From positions 1 through 12,983 of the forward strand of contig JAJYRX010000016.1 of the NCBI GenBank assembly GCA_021793875.1: DNA of 12,983 nucleotides, read 5' to 3'. The position numbers were made by a program, and so were the translations under genes. Below, one piece after another: positions 6,070 to 12,983 of the stretch. Under the pieces are notes generated by a model. The model ran no database searches, was not told the origin of the DNA, and saw only the letters and a program-made list of their open reading frames with translations. Each line of letters starts with the position of its first letter. Positions within the stretch are counted from its first letter, which is position 1. This DNA is from Pseudomonadota bacterium. Its GTDB lineage: Bacteria > Pseudomonadota > Gammaproteobacteria > Burkholderiales > Burkholderiaceae_B.

Positions 6070-7299
6070 ATGTCAGGTATAAAATTAAATCGCGGTATTC
6101 ACGCCGTAACCGCAATTTTAGCGGCTATAGCAACCACAAGCGCTTTGCTTGTCAGTAGTGCAAATGCACAAGACTCCGAAACAAAATCAAGCAGTACACC
6201 CATGACTAAAGTGTCAATGGTGGGTGAGTTAAGTAGTGTGCCCGTACCATCAATGCCAGTAAAAGCATGGCTAAGCCTAGATGCTAATAGTGGTCAAATA
6301 ATAGCTGCGGAAAACTATGATGAAAAAGTGGAGCCGGCGTCACTTACTAAAATAATGACGGCTTACATAATATTTGATGCGCTTGAAAACAATCGACTTA
6401 AGCTAGATCAAGAAGTAACCGTTTCAGAAAATGCCTGGAAAACTGAGGGCTCGCGCATGTTTATTGCGCCTAACACTCAAGTTACAGTCGATGAGTTGCT
6501 GCGCGGTATGATAGTTCAATCTGGTAACGATGCTACCGTAGCGTTGGCAGAAGCTTTGTCAGGTAGCGAAGCTGCTTTTGTTTCCCTTATGAACGACGAG
6601 GCTGCGCGTCAAGGTCTTACAGGCACAAACTTTGAAAACGCTAGTGGTCTTCCGGGCGATACACATTTAACCACAGCCCGTGATCTGGCAATTCTAGCCC
6701 GTAACCTAATAGAAGATTTTCCGCAGTATTTACACTATTACAGTGAGAAAGAATATACCTATAACAATATTAAGCAAAATAACCGTAATCGCCTGCTATG
6801 GACAGATTCTACGGTAGACGGCTTAAAAACAGGTCATACGAATTCCGCGGGCTATTGTCTTGTGGCGACAGCCTTGCGTGATGGTCGTCGGGTAATCACA
6901 GTAATTACCGGAGCAAGCAGTGATGCTGCACGCACCGAAAATAGTTTGAAGCTTTTGAACTGGAGCTTCCAGAACTTTGACACAATTAAACTATACGACA
7001 TAAGCAACCCTGCTGTTACAGCAAGGGTATGGCAAGGTGAAGTGGAAACTGTAGGGCTTGGCTCCAGCAAACCAATCTGGATAACAGTGCCGCGTGGCAA
7101 AGGTCCCGAGGTTGAGCCTATAGCAAACTATACGCAGCCCCTTGTTGCACCCTTAACAAAGGGGGCAGAAGTTGGTAACGTGGCATTGTCGCTAGATAAC
7201 AAAGTGCTGCTTCAAGAGCCTCTACACGTCCTAGAAGATGTCCCTGAGGCTGGTTTCTTTGGCCGCATTTATGACAAACTTCGAATGATGTTCGATTAA
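6070..7299 (+). CDS. dacC: D-alanyl-D-alanine carboxypeptidase (PBP5/6 type)
   Basis: A low-molecular-mass penicillin-binding protein (S11 family) that removes the terminal D-Ala from pentapeptide stems in the periplasm, limiting peptidoglycan cross-linking. The 409 residues start with a signal peptide (about 1-33, ending ANA before QD), followed by a serine/threonine-rich linker. The three active-site motifs are all present: S91-L-T-K94 (nucleophile serine and lysine), S151-G-N153, and K253-T-G255. The C-terminal beta domain ends in FFGRIYDKLRMMF, an amphipathic helix typical of PBP5 for membrane attachment. No strong Shine-Dalgarno sequence is seen. The aminotransferase gene follows after 10 bp. 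The paralogue letter (dacA, dacC or dacD) cannot be decided from sequence; I use dacC loosely. Confidence 0.92.
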   Translation: MSGIKLNRGIHAVTAILAAIATTSALLVSSANAQDSETKSSSTPMTKVSMVGELSSVPVPSMPVKAWLSLDANSGQIIAAENYDEKVEPASLTKIMTAYIIFDALENNRLKLDQEVTVSENAWKTEGSRMFIAPNTQVTVDELLRGMIVQSGNDATVALAEALSGSEAAFVSLMNDEAARQGLTGTNFENASGLPGDTHLTTARDLAILARNLIEDFPQYLHYYSEKEYTYNNIKQNNRNRLLWTDSTVDGLKTGHTNSAGYCLVATALRDGRRVITVITGASSDAARTENSLKLLNWSFQNFDTIKLYDISNPAVTARVWQGEVETVGLGSSKPIWITVPRGKGPEVEPIANYTQPLVAPLTKGAEVGNVALSLDNKVLLQEPLHVLEDVPEAGFFGRIYDKLRMMFD

Positions 7300-7309
7300 C
7301 GGAGTTCTC

Positions 7310-8182
7310 ATGATCCCAGGCGTTGATGTAGATAGTATTGTTTACCTTAATGGTGAATACTTGCGCTTAGCCGATGCAAAGGTGTCGGTATTAGACCGAG
7401 GTTTTATTTTTGGTGATGGAATTTACGATGTGGTTCCAGCGTATAGTGGCAGGCCATTTAGAATGGACGATCACCTCAGCCGTCTAGAGCGCAGCTTGGA
7501 CTCCATAAATATATCGGTAGATATGAACCGCTCCGATTGGGAAACTCTAGTTGCCGAGATGTTGCATCGTTCTGGTCTAAGTGATTGCATGGTCTACATA
7601 CAGGTAACTCGTGGTGTTGCCAAGCGCGAACATGCGTTTCCTAAAAACAGTACTCCTACCGTTTTTTGTATGGTGGCCCCCTTTAGTCGGCCCACAGAAG
7701 AGGAGCGTAATCAGGGCTTGAGCGCAGTAGCAATACCCGATATACGCTGGCTACGTTGCAATATTAAGTCGGTATCACTGTTAGGTAATGTACTAGCCAA
7801 GCAAGCAGCGGTAGATGCCGGTGTAAATGAGGTTGTTCAATTTCGTGACGGCTATCTCACTGAGGGGGCTTCTAGTAATGTATGGATAGCGAAATCGGGA
7901 ATACTGCTTGCCCCACCTCGTGACAACCTTATCCTCGAAGGTATAAGGTTTGGTCTTATAGAAGAGCTCGCTTTACAGTCTGGTGTCCAGTTGCAGTCGC
8001 GGCAAATTGCAGAATACGAGGTTGCAACAGCAGATGAAATAATGATAACTTCTGCAACTCGCGAAATACTGCCGGTTACTATATACAACGGCAAACCTGT
8101 AGGTGATGGTAGGCCCGGTGAGGTGTACAGCAAGTTACGAGAGGGATACGATAACGCCATAAAAAACCTGGAGCAGGCCTAA
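7310..8182 (+). CDS. dat: D-amino-acid transaminase (class IV aminotransferase)
   Basis: A 290-residue fold-type IV pyridoxal-phosphate enzyme. Key features are LDRGFIFGDGIYDVVP (28-43), GRPFRMDDHLSRLERS (47-62), the RGVAKREHAFP segment (101-111), which resembles the RG-x-x-x-R-x-H-x-FP signature of D-alanine aminotransferases, the PLP lysine K153 in CNIKSVSLLGN, and LTEGASSN (E185) closing the cofactor site. By family the reaction would be D-alanine plus 2-oxoglutarate giving pyruvate plus D-glutamate. Branched-chain aminotransferase and aminodeoxychorismate lyase share the fold, but the RG-x-A-x-R-x-H-x-FP segment and the gene next door argue for D-amino acids. GGAG at 7301-7304 is a good ribosome site five bases before the ATG. 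ybeD begins one base after its stop. Confidence 0.8.
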   Translation: MIPGVDVDSIVYLNGEYLRLADAKVSVLDRGFIFGDGIYDVVPAYSGRPFRMDDHLSRLERSLDSINISVDMNRSDWETLVAEMLHRSGLSDCMVYIQVTRGVAKREHAFPKNSTPTVFCMVAPFSRPTEEERNQGLSAVAIPDIRWLRCNIKSVSLLGNVLAKQAAVDAGVNEVVQFRDGYLTEGASSNVWIAKSGILLAPPRDNLILEGIRFGLIEELALQSGVQLQSRQIAEYEVATADEIMITSATREILPVTIYNGKPVGDGRPGEVYSKLREGYDNAIKNLEQA

Positions 8183-8183
8183 A

Positions 8184-8459
8184 GTGTCCTATATTCCGCC
8201 AGAAGAATCTCTCATAGAATATCCAAGCGAGTTTCCCATAAAAGTTATGGGAAAGAACAATCCTGACTTTGCGCAAATAATTACAGAAGTTGTTGTAAAG
8301 TACGATCCTTCTTTTGATGCCAGTAATGTAGAGATGCGTCCAAGCAGCAAGGGGAATTACATGGGTCTTACCTTCAGAATTACAGCAACATCGCGCCAGC
8401 AACTTGACGATTTATACAGAGAATTGCACGCGCACCCTATGGTTTCCATAGTTTTATAA
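8184..8459 (+). CDS. ybeD: DUF493 / YbeD family protein
   Basis: A 91-residue cytoplasmic protein of the YbeD (DUF493) family, which has an ACT-like ferredoxin fold and is encoded beside lipB in many proteobacteria; its role is not established. Recognisable family parts are EESLIEYPSEFPIKVMG (7-23), YDPSFD, EMRPSSKGNYMGLTFRITATS and YRELHAHPMVSIVL at the C-terminus. The start codon is GTG at 8184, one base after the aminotransferase stop, with GGAG (8170-8173) ten bases upstream. It ends 4 bp before lipB. Linkage to lipoate genes makes a regulatory or accessory role there plausible, but that rests on gene context. Confidence 0.9.
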   Translation: MSYIPPEESLIEYPSEFPIKVMGKNNPDFAQIITEVVVKYDPSFDASNVEMRPSSKGNYMGLTFRITATSRQQLDDLYRELHAHPMVSIVL

Positions 8460-8463
8460 AATT

Positions 8464-9144
8464 ATGCTGGAAGTTTGTTGGAAACCTCGTTCACCATACA
8501 TATCAGTTTGGCAGCAAATGCAGGATTTCACTCGGAGTAGAGGGCCAGAAACTAAAGATCAAATATGGCTACTTGAACATAATCCTGTATACACGCTAGG
8601 GCGAGCAGGAAAGCGTGAACATATAATCGATTCTGGAGAAATTGAGGTTATACAATGCGATCGTGGCGGTCAGGTTACATATCACGGGCCTGGGCAGCTT
8701 GTCGCGTACTGTTTGATTGACCTTCGTCGATATCACTTGTTCGTTAAAGAGTACGTAGAGCTGCTTGAAAATGTTCTTATAGCTCTGTTGGGCAATTTTG
8801 GTATTAAGGGGCAACGTTTGCCAGGTGCCCCTGGCGTGTATGTTCCAACGCCATATCAGCATAATACAGATGCTAGCCGTATGCGCTTAGCTAAAATAGC
8901 TGCCCTTGGGATCAAGGTAACCAATGGTTGTACCTATCATGGTTTGGCACTTAATGTAGACATGGACTTAACTCCATTTGAGGGCATAAATCCATGTGGT
9001 TACGAACATATGCCAACAACTGACCTAAATACCTGTGGCGTAGCATTAACCATAAAAGAGGCTGGTGATATGCTGGCGCAACATCTTAAGAGCGCTATCA
9101 TTAGCTACAAACAGAAAAAACTATCTTACGGAGGCGCGCAATGA
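8464..9144 (+). CDS. lipB: Octanoyltransferase (lipoyl(octanoyl) transferase)
   Basis: LipB moves the octanoyl group from octanoyl-ACP to the lipoyl-domain lysine of 2-oxoacid dehydrogenases and GcvH, via a cysteine thioester. The 226-residue protein shows the family order: EHNPVYTLGRAGKREHI (38-54), RGGQVTYHGPGQLVAYCLI (67-85), GVYV (124-127), the lysine K144 in AKIAALGIKV, the catalytic C156 in NGCTYHGLALNVD, and FEGINPCGYE (172-181). Between GVYV and AKIAALG there are about 15 residues, longer than the two or three residues of E. coli-type LipB, so a surface loop is extended. The ATG is 4 bp after ybeD, no Shine-Dalgarno sequence is apparent, and translational coupling is likely. It overlaps the next gene by four bases (ATGA). 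Confidence 0.95.
   Translation: MLEVCWKPRSPYISVWQQMQDFTRSRGPETKDQIWLLEHNPVYTLGRAGKREHIIDSGEIEVIQCDRGGQVTYHGPGQLVAYCLIDLRRYHLFVKEYVELLENVLIALLGNFGIKGQRLPGAPGVYVPTPYQHNTDASRMRLAKIAALGIKVTNGCTYHGLALNVDMDLTPFEGINPCGYEHMPTTDLNTCGVALTIKEAGDMLAQHLKSAIISYKQKKLSYGGAQ
9130..9134 (+). promoter_or_regulatory. Strong ribosome binding site of the ECHDC3-like gene
   Basis: GGAGG, six bases before the ATG at 9141, lies within the last codons of lipB. It is the strongest Shine-Dalgarno match I noticed in the window and fixes the start of the downstream gene at the ATGA overlap. Confidence 0.65.
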
Positions 9145-9926
9145 GCATGCAAACAGATCTTGTATTAGTATCGGCACAAAATGGTGTGGTTACATTAACT
9201 CTTAATAGGCCAGATCAATACAATGCACTCTCTGAAGAAATGCTTGAGGCTCTTGATTCAGAGCTTAATCGCATATCTCAAGATAAAACTGTTAAGTGCG
9301 TTATTATCACAGGTGCAGGTAAAGCATTTTGTGCAGGGCACGATCTAAAGCAAATGCGCTCAAATCCTCAGCGCGAATACTATGAAGACCTATTCGCTCG
9401 TTGTGCCAAGGTAATGCAGGCAATAGTTAATTTGCCAGTGCCGGTTATTGCTAAAGTAAACGGAATGGCCACGGCGGCAGGGTGTCAACTCGTAGCAAGT
9501 TGCGATCTAGCTATGGCAGGTGATAGTGCAAAGTTTGCCGTCTCAGGTATTAATGTAGGTTTGTTTTGTTCAACACCGGCAGTGGCTTTAACACGTAATA
9601 TGCCTATAAAGAAAGCATTTGAAATGTTGGTTACTGGTAATTTCATAAGCGCGGCTGAAGCCGCAGTGTATGGTCTTATAAATAAAGTTGTGCCAACATC
9701 AAACCTTGATCGCGCTGTGCAAGAGCTGGCTGATACCATATGTAGTAAAAGTACAGTTGCAGTCCGAACCGGAAAATCCATGTACAAACAGCAAATGGGC
9801 ATGAGTTTGCCCGATGCTTACGATTATGCCGGCAAAATAATGGCTAATAACATGATGGCTCAGGATGCCTGTGAGGGAATTGACGCTTTTATTGAGAAGC
9901 GTCAGCCAAAGTGGACTGGCAATTAA
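9141..9926 (+). CDS. Enoyl-CoA hydratase/isomerase superfamily protein, ECHDC3-like
   Basis: A 261-residue crotonase-fold protein. It has the usual N-terminal TLNRPDQYNALSEEM, the oxyanion-hole segment GKAFCAGHDLKQM (60-72), the second oxyanion region AKVNGMATAAGCQLVASCDLA (104-124) and GINVGLFCSTPAVAL (136-150), followed by the trimer-forming helices. The GCQLVASCDLA and NVGLFCSTP pattern resembles the ECHDC3 subgroup rather than true hydratases. The glutamates corresponding to E144 and E164 of rat crotonase are missing: Q116 stands at the first and G136 is in the region of the second. CoA-ester binding is therefore likely, classical 2-enoyl-CoA hydration is not. It overlaps lipB by four bases and lies 43 bp before lipA, so it belongs to the lipoate operon. 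The actual reaction is unknown. Confidence 0.85.
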   Translation: MSMQTDLVLVSAQNGVVTLTLNRPDQYNALSEEMLEALDSELNRISQDKTVKCVIITGAGKAFCAGHDLKQMRSNPQREYYEDLFARCAKVMQAIVNLPVPVIAKVNGMATAAGCQLVASCDLAMAGDSAKFAVSGINVGLFCSTPAVALTRNMPIKKAFEMLVTGNFISAAEAAVYGLINKVVPTSNLDRAVQELADTICSKSTVAVRTGKSMYKQQMGMSLPDAYDYAGKIMANNMMAQDACEGIDAFIEKRQPKWTGN

Positions 9927-9969
9927 ATAAATAGGTTTAACCCGTATATATCATTTACTTAAGGCAATT

Positions 9970-10971
9970 ATGACAACCCGTATCGCGCCAGAGAAAAGTC
10001 GAAAACCAACGGTCAGACCCGCTACGTACGACCCAACACGCAAGCAGCGGGGCTCTGATAAAACATCCAGACTACCAATCAAAATTGTGCAGACCGAACG
10101 CTTAGCAAAGCCTGACTGGATACGAGTGCGTGCTCCTTCTCCCGATACGCGTTTTTTTGAAATAAAAAGTATATTACGTGAACATAACCTTTTCACAGTA
10201 TGCGAAGAAGCGTCTTGCCCAAATATAGGTGAATGTTTTGGCAAGGGGACAGCAACCTTCATGATAATGGGTGATAAATGTACCAGACGTTGTCCTTTTT
10301 GTGACGTTGGTCATGGTAGGCCCGACCCACTAGACGTTGATGAGCCTATAAACCTTGCACGCACTATTGCAGCACTTAAGCTTTCATACGCGGTTATTAC
10401 CTCAGTAGACCGTGATGATCTACGAGACGGTGGTGCAGGACATTTCGTTGAATGTATCAACCAGATCCGTTCACTATCACCTACAACTAAAGTGGAGGTT
10501 TTAGTACCTGATTTTAGAGGTCGTCTTGAGCGTGCTCTTCAGATCTTTAACGATGGTCCACCTGACGTCATGAATCACAATCTGGAAACTGTGCCTAGAC
10601 TCTATAAAATGGCACGTCCTGGAGCAGATTATCAACACTCTTTAAAGCTTCTGTCTGACTTCAAGAAAATGCATCCTAATGTGCCGACAAAGTCTGGCCT
10701 AATGCTCGGTCTTGGAGAGACTGATGAGGAAATTATTGAGGTTATGCAAGACCTACGTAAGCACAATGTAGACATGATTACCATAGGCCAGTATCTGCAA
10801 CCGTCCCCGGGGCACCTTCCCGTAGACCGCTATGCGCCACTAGAGGCTTTCGACATGCTTAAACGGGAGGCTGATAGTCTTGGTTTTGCGCATGCGGCAA
10901 TTGGTCCTCTTGTGCGATCTTCCTATCATGCCGATGTCCAAGCTAGCGAGGCTGAGCTTGCAAAGTCATAA
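9970..10971 (+). CDS. lipA: Lipoyl synthase (radical SAM)
   Basis: LipA inserts two sulfur atoms into the octanoyl chain bound to lipoyl domains, using S-adenosylmethionine and two iron-sulfur clusters. In the 333-residue protein the auxiliary cluster cysteines are C78, C83 and C89 (CEEASCPNIGEC), the radical-SAM cluster cysteines are C104, C108 and C111 (CTRRCPFC), and the C-terminal RSSY motif at 316-319 supplies the serine ligand of the auxiliary cluster. Further signatures include VDRDDLRDGGAGHF, NHNLETVPRLY, KSGLMLGLGE and GQYLQPSPGHLPV. An N-terminal basic extension of about 40 residues is usual in beta-proteobacteria. AAGG at 9961-9964 is the ribosome site. It is the last gene of the lipoate operon and meets the C45-type gene head-on with 15 bp between stops. 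Confidence 0.97.
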   Translation: MTTRIAPEKSRKPTVRPATYDPTRKQRGSDKTSRLPIKIVQTERLAKPDWIRVRAPSPDTRFFEIKSILREHNLFTVCEEASCPNIGECFGKGTATFMIMGDKCTRRCPFCDVGHGRPDPLDVDEPINLARTIAALKLSYAVITSVDRDDLRDGGAGHFVECINQIRSLSPTTKVEVLVPDFRGRLERALQIFNDGPPDVMNHNLETVPRLYKMARPGADYQHSLKLLSDFKKMHPNVPTKSGLMLGLGETDEEIIEVMQDLRKHNVDMITIGQYLQPSPGHLPVDRYAPLEAFDMLKREADSLGFAHAAIGPLVRSSYHADVQASEAELAKS

Positions 10972-10986
10972 AATAATATAGGTATC

Positions 10987-12006
10987 TTAAAAGTGCTTAA
11001 TGCCTCTCATTTTGTATATTGGGGCTTCCATAGGGTGTTCTCTAACATCCCATAAAATTTCGTCTGTATTTATTTGTATGTCTACATTGACTATGGTGTG
11101 TTCACCATCTGGTGCAACAGGATCATTTCTATATATGGGCAATGATTCATGGCTCTGATCTGCCATTAATGCAAGTGCATCTACCGACTCTGCTCCGGCT
11201 ATCCATCTGTTTGCAGTTTGTAACCTTTCAGCTGATGATTGACTAACTTTATAAGATTCATCCTTCATTTGTTTGTGAACAATATGGTTGGTATGTGCTG
11301 AAATGCTATTTAGGTTTTCTACTGATGCCTTATTCGACGTAAACTCTATACTCATAAGGCTTTTCTTGCCTATTTGGCCAATGGTTAAATGACAGTTGCC
11401 GCTGCGCGGTGCTTGCTGTACCTGTTGTATGGCTTGGGATATATCAGCAGCCTCAATTAAAGAACGGTTTAAGACCATGGTTGGCACACCAGATTGAGGT
11501 TCGTTTATTTTTAAGTAGTTAACTATTATTGCCATATTGCTCTCAGTGACGCTGAATGAGTTACCAGGTAGAGACCCTGGCTGTATGAAGCTGGCAAATG
11601 ATGTGTGACCTGGTATTTCTATTTCAGCTATAGCGCAGTAGTCTTTCAAAGCAGGATCTCCATCTTCATTATGGGTAATACGAGATGTACCCTGCGCTAT
11701 TTGCATAACTGTTGTACTGCTCCCGTTAATTATTGGTATAAGATCGCTGCGACTGTTCCATAGGAATATATCTTCCGCTGGTATTTGTGCACCCTTGGCA
11801 ATACCCTGTAACTCATCCCAAATGTATGGGTGCTGTTGTTGCACTAAGGTCTGCATTTCTTTAAGTATAGAGCTATCGCGCCAGGCCGTTAGGTTTTTCC
11901 ACAATTGGGTATTAACAATATGTTTGTGCAGAATAGGAGCACTAAACTCACCTAAGGCCATGCCTATATGAAATGGGGATCCTGATAGTTGCAGATATTT
12001 AATCAT
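10987..12006 (-). CDS. C45-family (acyl-CoA:6-APA acyltransferase-like) Ntn-hydrolase homologue
   Basis: A 339-residue protein resembling the autoproteolytic C45 acyltransferase/peptidase group. It has the N-terminal pro-region GSPFHIGMALGEF (9-21), WDELQGIAKGAQIPAEDIFLW (63-83), a NSRSDL turn, the nucleophile region NGSSTTVMQ (94-102), and RITHNEDGDP (109-118), the conserved HNEDG loop. Later come PGSLPGNSFSVTESN and the C-terminal region with SLPIYR. Homologues as I remember them carry G-C-(S/T) at the cleavage site; here G95 is followed by S96 and S97, so the nucleophile would be serine or the protein is not catalytic. No signal peptide is seen. It lies 15 bp after the RpiR-type regulator with no clear Shine-Dalgarno sequence, suggesting coupling. 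Acyl-amide or peptide substrates are possible, none can be named. Confidence 0.75.
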   Translation of the reverse strand: MIKYLQLSGSPFHIGMALGEFSAPILHKHIVNTQLWKNLTAWRDSSILKEMQTLVQQQHPYIWDELQGIAKGAQIPAEDIFLWNSRSDLIPIINGSSTTVMQIAQGTSRITHNEDGDPALKDYCAIAEIEIPGHTSFASFIQPGSLPGNSFSVTESNMAIIVNYLKINEPQSGVPTMVLNRSLIEAADISQAIQQVQQAPRSGNCHLTIGQIGKKSLMSIEFTSNKASVENLNSISAHTNHIVHKQMKDESYKVSQSSAERLQTANRWIAGAESVDALALMADQSHESLPIYRNDPVAPDGEHTIVNVDIQINTDEILWDVREHPMEAPIYKMRGIKHF

Positions 12007-12021
12007 ATGTGGATTTGCAGA

Positions 12022-12927
12022 TTATCTGGAAATAACATCATGCCCAGCAATAATGTAGGCTCCACTAGAGTGTAATTGTTGCTCGCTGCGTTCTAATGCG
12101 CTTAGGGCTTTCTTGCCTGAACGGGCCAATACACCCTCTATAAGCAGTTCTGACAATGATATTGCAGATGATATAGATGGGAAAAATGATGGTGTTTCAG
12201 TATGAAAAAACAAAGCGTGGTCGGCCTCTAAAGCTAGTGGAGATACCTTACTGTCACATAAGGCAATTATTTCTGCGCCTGCATCGCGAGCTGCACGTAA
12301 AACCCTCATAGATTCGAATGAATAGGGCGCAAAACTTATTATTACTACTGTATCGGAAGAGTTTATAAGGCTAAGCTCCATTTCCATAGTTCCTGCCTCC
12401 GCTCTTAGCAGCGTTACCGAGTTGCGGAAGAACCTGAAAAGATAATGGAAGTTGAACGCTACCGAATACGATGCCCTAAAACCAGCTACATGTATACGCT
12501 TTGCTTTCAGTAAAGCATTAGTAGCGGGCTCCAAAGTGTCTGCATTTAGATCTTTTAGTAAATCTATGTTGTTAATTTGTGTTGCAAGGGTGCGCGACAT
12601 TAGGTCGTGATTGTTTTTATCACTCATTACCCTTCGTGCCTGTGTTGTGTAGCGACGCGGACTTGTTTGCAATGAATCAACAAACACCTCCTTAAGGCTA
12701 TTCCACCCATCGAACCCCAAAGACTGAGCAAGCCTTACCAACGTTGCGGGCTGAACACCAGCTTTTAATGCTATTTGCCGCATTGAGCTAATTGGAATCT
12801 CAGCGGGAAAGTCTATTAGATAACGTGCGCTTATTTGAAATTGCGGCGTCATTTCGTTATAGCGCTCCTGAATGAGCTGGGTTAATTGTTCAATACTTAC
12901 TGGTACAGGTTTGTTAGTGTTTGTCAT
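12022..12927 (-). CDS. MurR/RpiR family transcriptional regulator
   Basis: A 301-residue two-domain regulator. Residues about 10-85 form the HTH_6 domain, with the helix-turn-helix in SSMRQIALKAGVQPATLVRL (47-66) followed by AQSLGFDGWNSLKE, the family's typical ending. Residues about 130-265 form a SIS (sugar isomerase) domain: RIHVAGFRASYSVAFNFHY (144-162), then DTVVIISFAPYSFE (192-205) and GAEIIALCDS (217-226), where phosphosugar-type ligands usually bind. Members repress or activate sugar, amino-sugar or peptide use genes when the SIS ligand changes. Here the only co-directional neighbour is the C45-type gene 15 bp downstream, so autoregulation and control of that gene are likely. The ATG at 12927 has AGGA nine bases upstream. 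Ligand unknown. Confidence 0.88.
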   Translation of the reverse strand: MTNTNKPVPVSIEQLTQLIQERYNEMTPQFQISARYLIDFPAEIPISSMRQIALKAGVQPATLVRLAQSLGFDGWNSLKEVFVDSLQTSPRRYTTQARRVMSDKNNHDLMSRTLATQINNIDLLKDLNADTLEPATNALLKAKRIHVAGFRASYSVAFNFHYLFRFFRNSVTLLRAEAGTMEMELSLINSSDTVVIISFAPYSFESMRVLRAARDAGAEIIALCDSKVSPLALEADHALFFHTETPSFFPSISSAISLSELLIEGVLARSGKKALSALERSEQQLHSSGAYIIAGHDVISR

Positions 12928-12955
12928 GAAAACAAGTCCTATATCTGGACCACTT

Positions 12956-12983
12956 ATTTTAAAGGTGTATTAAGAGTGTGTAA
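12956..12983 (-). promoter_or_regulatory. Putative promoter of the RpiR-C45 pair
   Basis: On the minus strand TAAAAT (12956-12961) matches five of six -10 positions, 28 bp upstream of the regulator's start codon; transcription would begin near 12949. The -35 position, TTACAC at 12978-12983 with 16-bp spacing, is a poor match and touches the window edge, so the true -35 or an operator may lie outside. Confidence 0.3.

Noticed and set aside
8079..8402. A 107-codon minus-strand open frame across the dat-ybeD junction.
   Set aside because: It is antisense to two well-recognised genes, has no visible ribosome site or family pattern, and is best explained as a shadow frame.
9927..9969. GGTT-T-AACC repeat and TATATA in the gap before lipA, considered as a separate lipA promoter.
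   Set aside because: No -35 at sensible spacing was found and the gap is short within a same-strand operon; the evidence is too thin to list it.
12936..12950. GTCC-N7-GGAC inverted repeat before the RpiR-type gene, considered as an autoregulatory operator.
   Set aside because: The arms are only four bases and one arm is part of the AGGA ribosome binding site, so chance is likely.

Overview
The window looks like chromosome of a beta-proteobacterium of the order Burkholderiales, most likely an Alcaligenaceae-type organism with a lower GC content than Bordetella or Burkholderia. The reasons are: protein sequences of beta-proteobacterial type (DUF493/YbeD, BirA without a DNA-binding domain, a type III pantothenate kinase of the Bordetella Baf kind, a short membrane-anchored protein after waaA); gene orders typical of this group (waaC-waaA-galU, birA-coaX, dac-dat-ybeD-lipB-lipA); and Gram-negative LPS core genes. 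The genus cannot be fixed from the sequence alone. No tRNA, rRNA, insertion sequence, phage gene or CRISPR array was seen. The window is densely coding and mostly housekeeping.

Layout. (1) 1-3553, plus strand: the tail of an EamA-type transporter, then the LPS inner-core genes waaC and waaA, a 58-residue membrane-anchored small protein that starts one base after waaA stops, and galU. This block supplies Kdo and heptose transfer to lipid A, and UDP-glucose. (2) 3545-5240, minus strand: birA followed by coaX, coupled by a one-base gap. They make protein-bound biotin and start CoA synthesis. coaX meets galU tail to tail with a 9-bp overlap. (3) 5306-5953, plus strand: a small alpha/beta hydrolase, diverging from birA across a 65-bp AT-rich promoter region. 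(4) 6070-10971, plus strand: a low-molecular-mass penicillin-binding protein (DD-carboxypeptidase), a D-amino-acid-type class IV aminotransferase, YbeD, LipB, an enoyl-CoA hydratase/isomerase superfamily protein resembling ECHDC3, and LipA. This is the E. coli dacA-ybeD-lipB-(ybeF)-lipA arrangement with two additional genes inserted. (5) 10987-12927, minus strand: a MurR/RpiR-type regulator followed by a C45-type (acyl-CoA:6-APA acyltransferase-like) Ntn-hydrolase homologue, facing lipA.

How they work together. The first block builds the outer-membrane LPS core. The dac-dat pair could link D-alanine release in the periplasm to D-glutamate synthesis in the cytoplasm. YbeD, LipB and LipA belong to the octanoyl-ACP to lipoyl-protein route. 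The points most worth a second look are the C45-type protein whose expected nucleophile cysteine is replaced by serine, the ECHDC3-like protein lacking both classical hydratase glutamates between lipB and lipA, the small coupled gene after waaA, and a possible leaderless start of waaC. I saw no clear-cut novel defence or mobile system.
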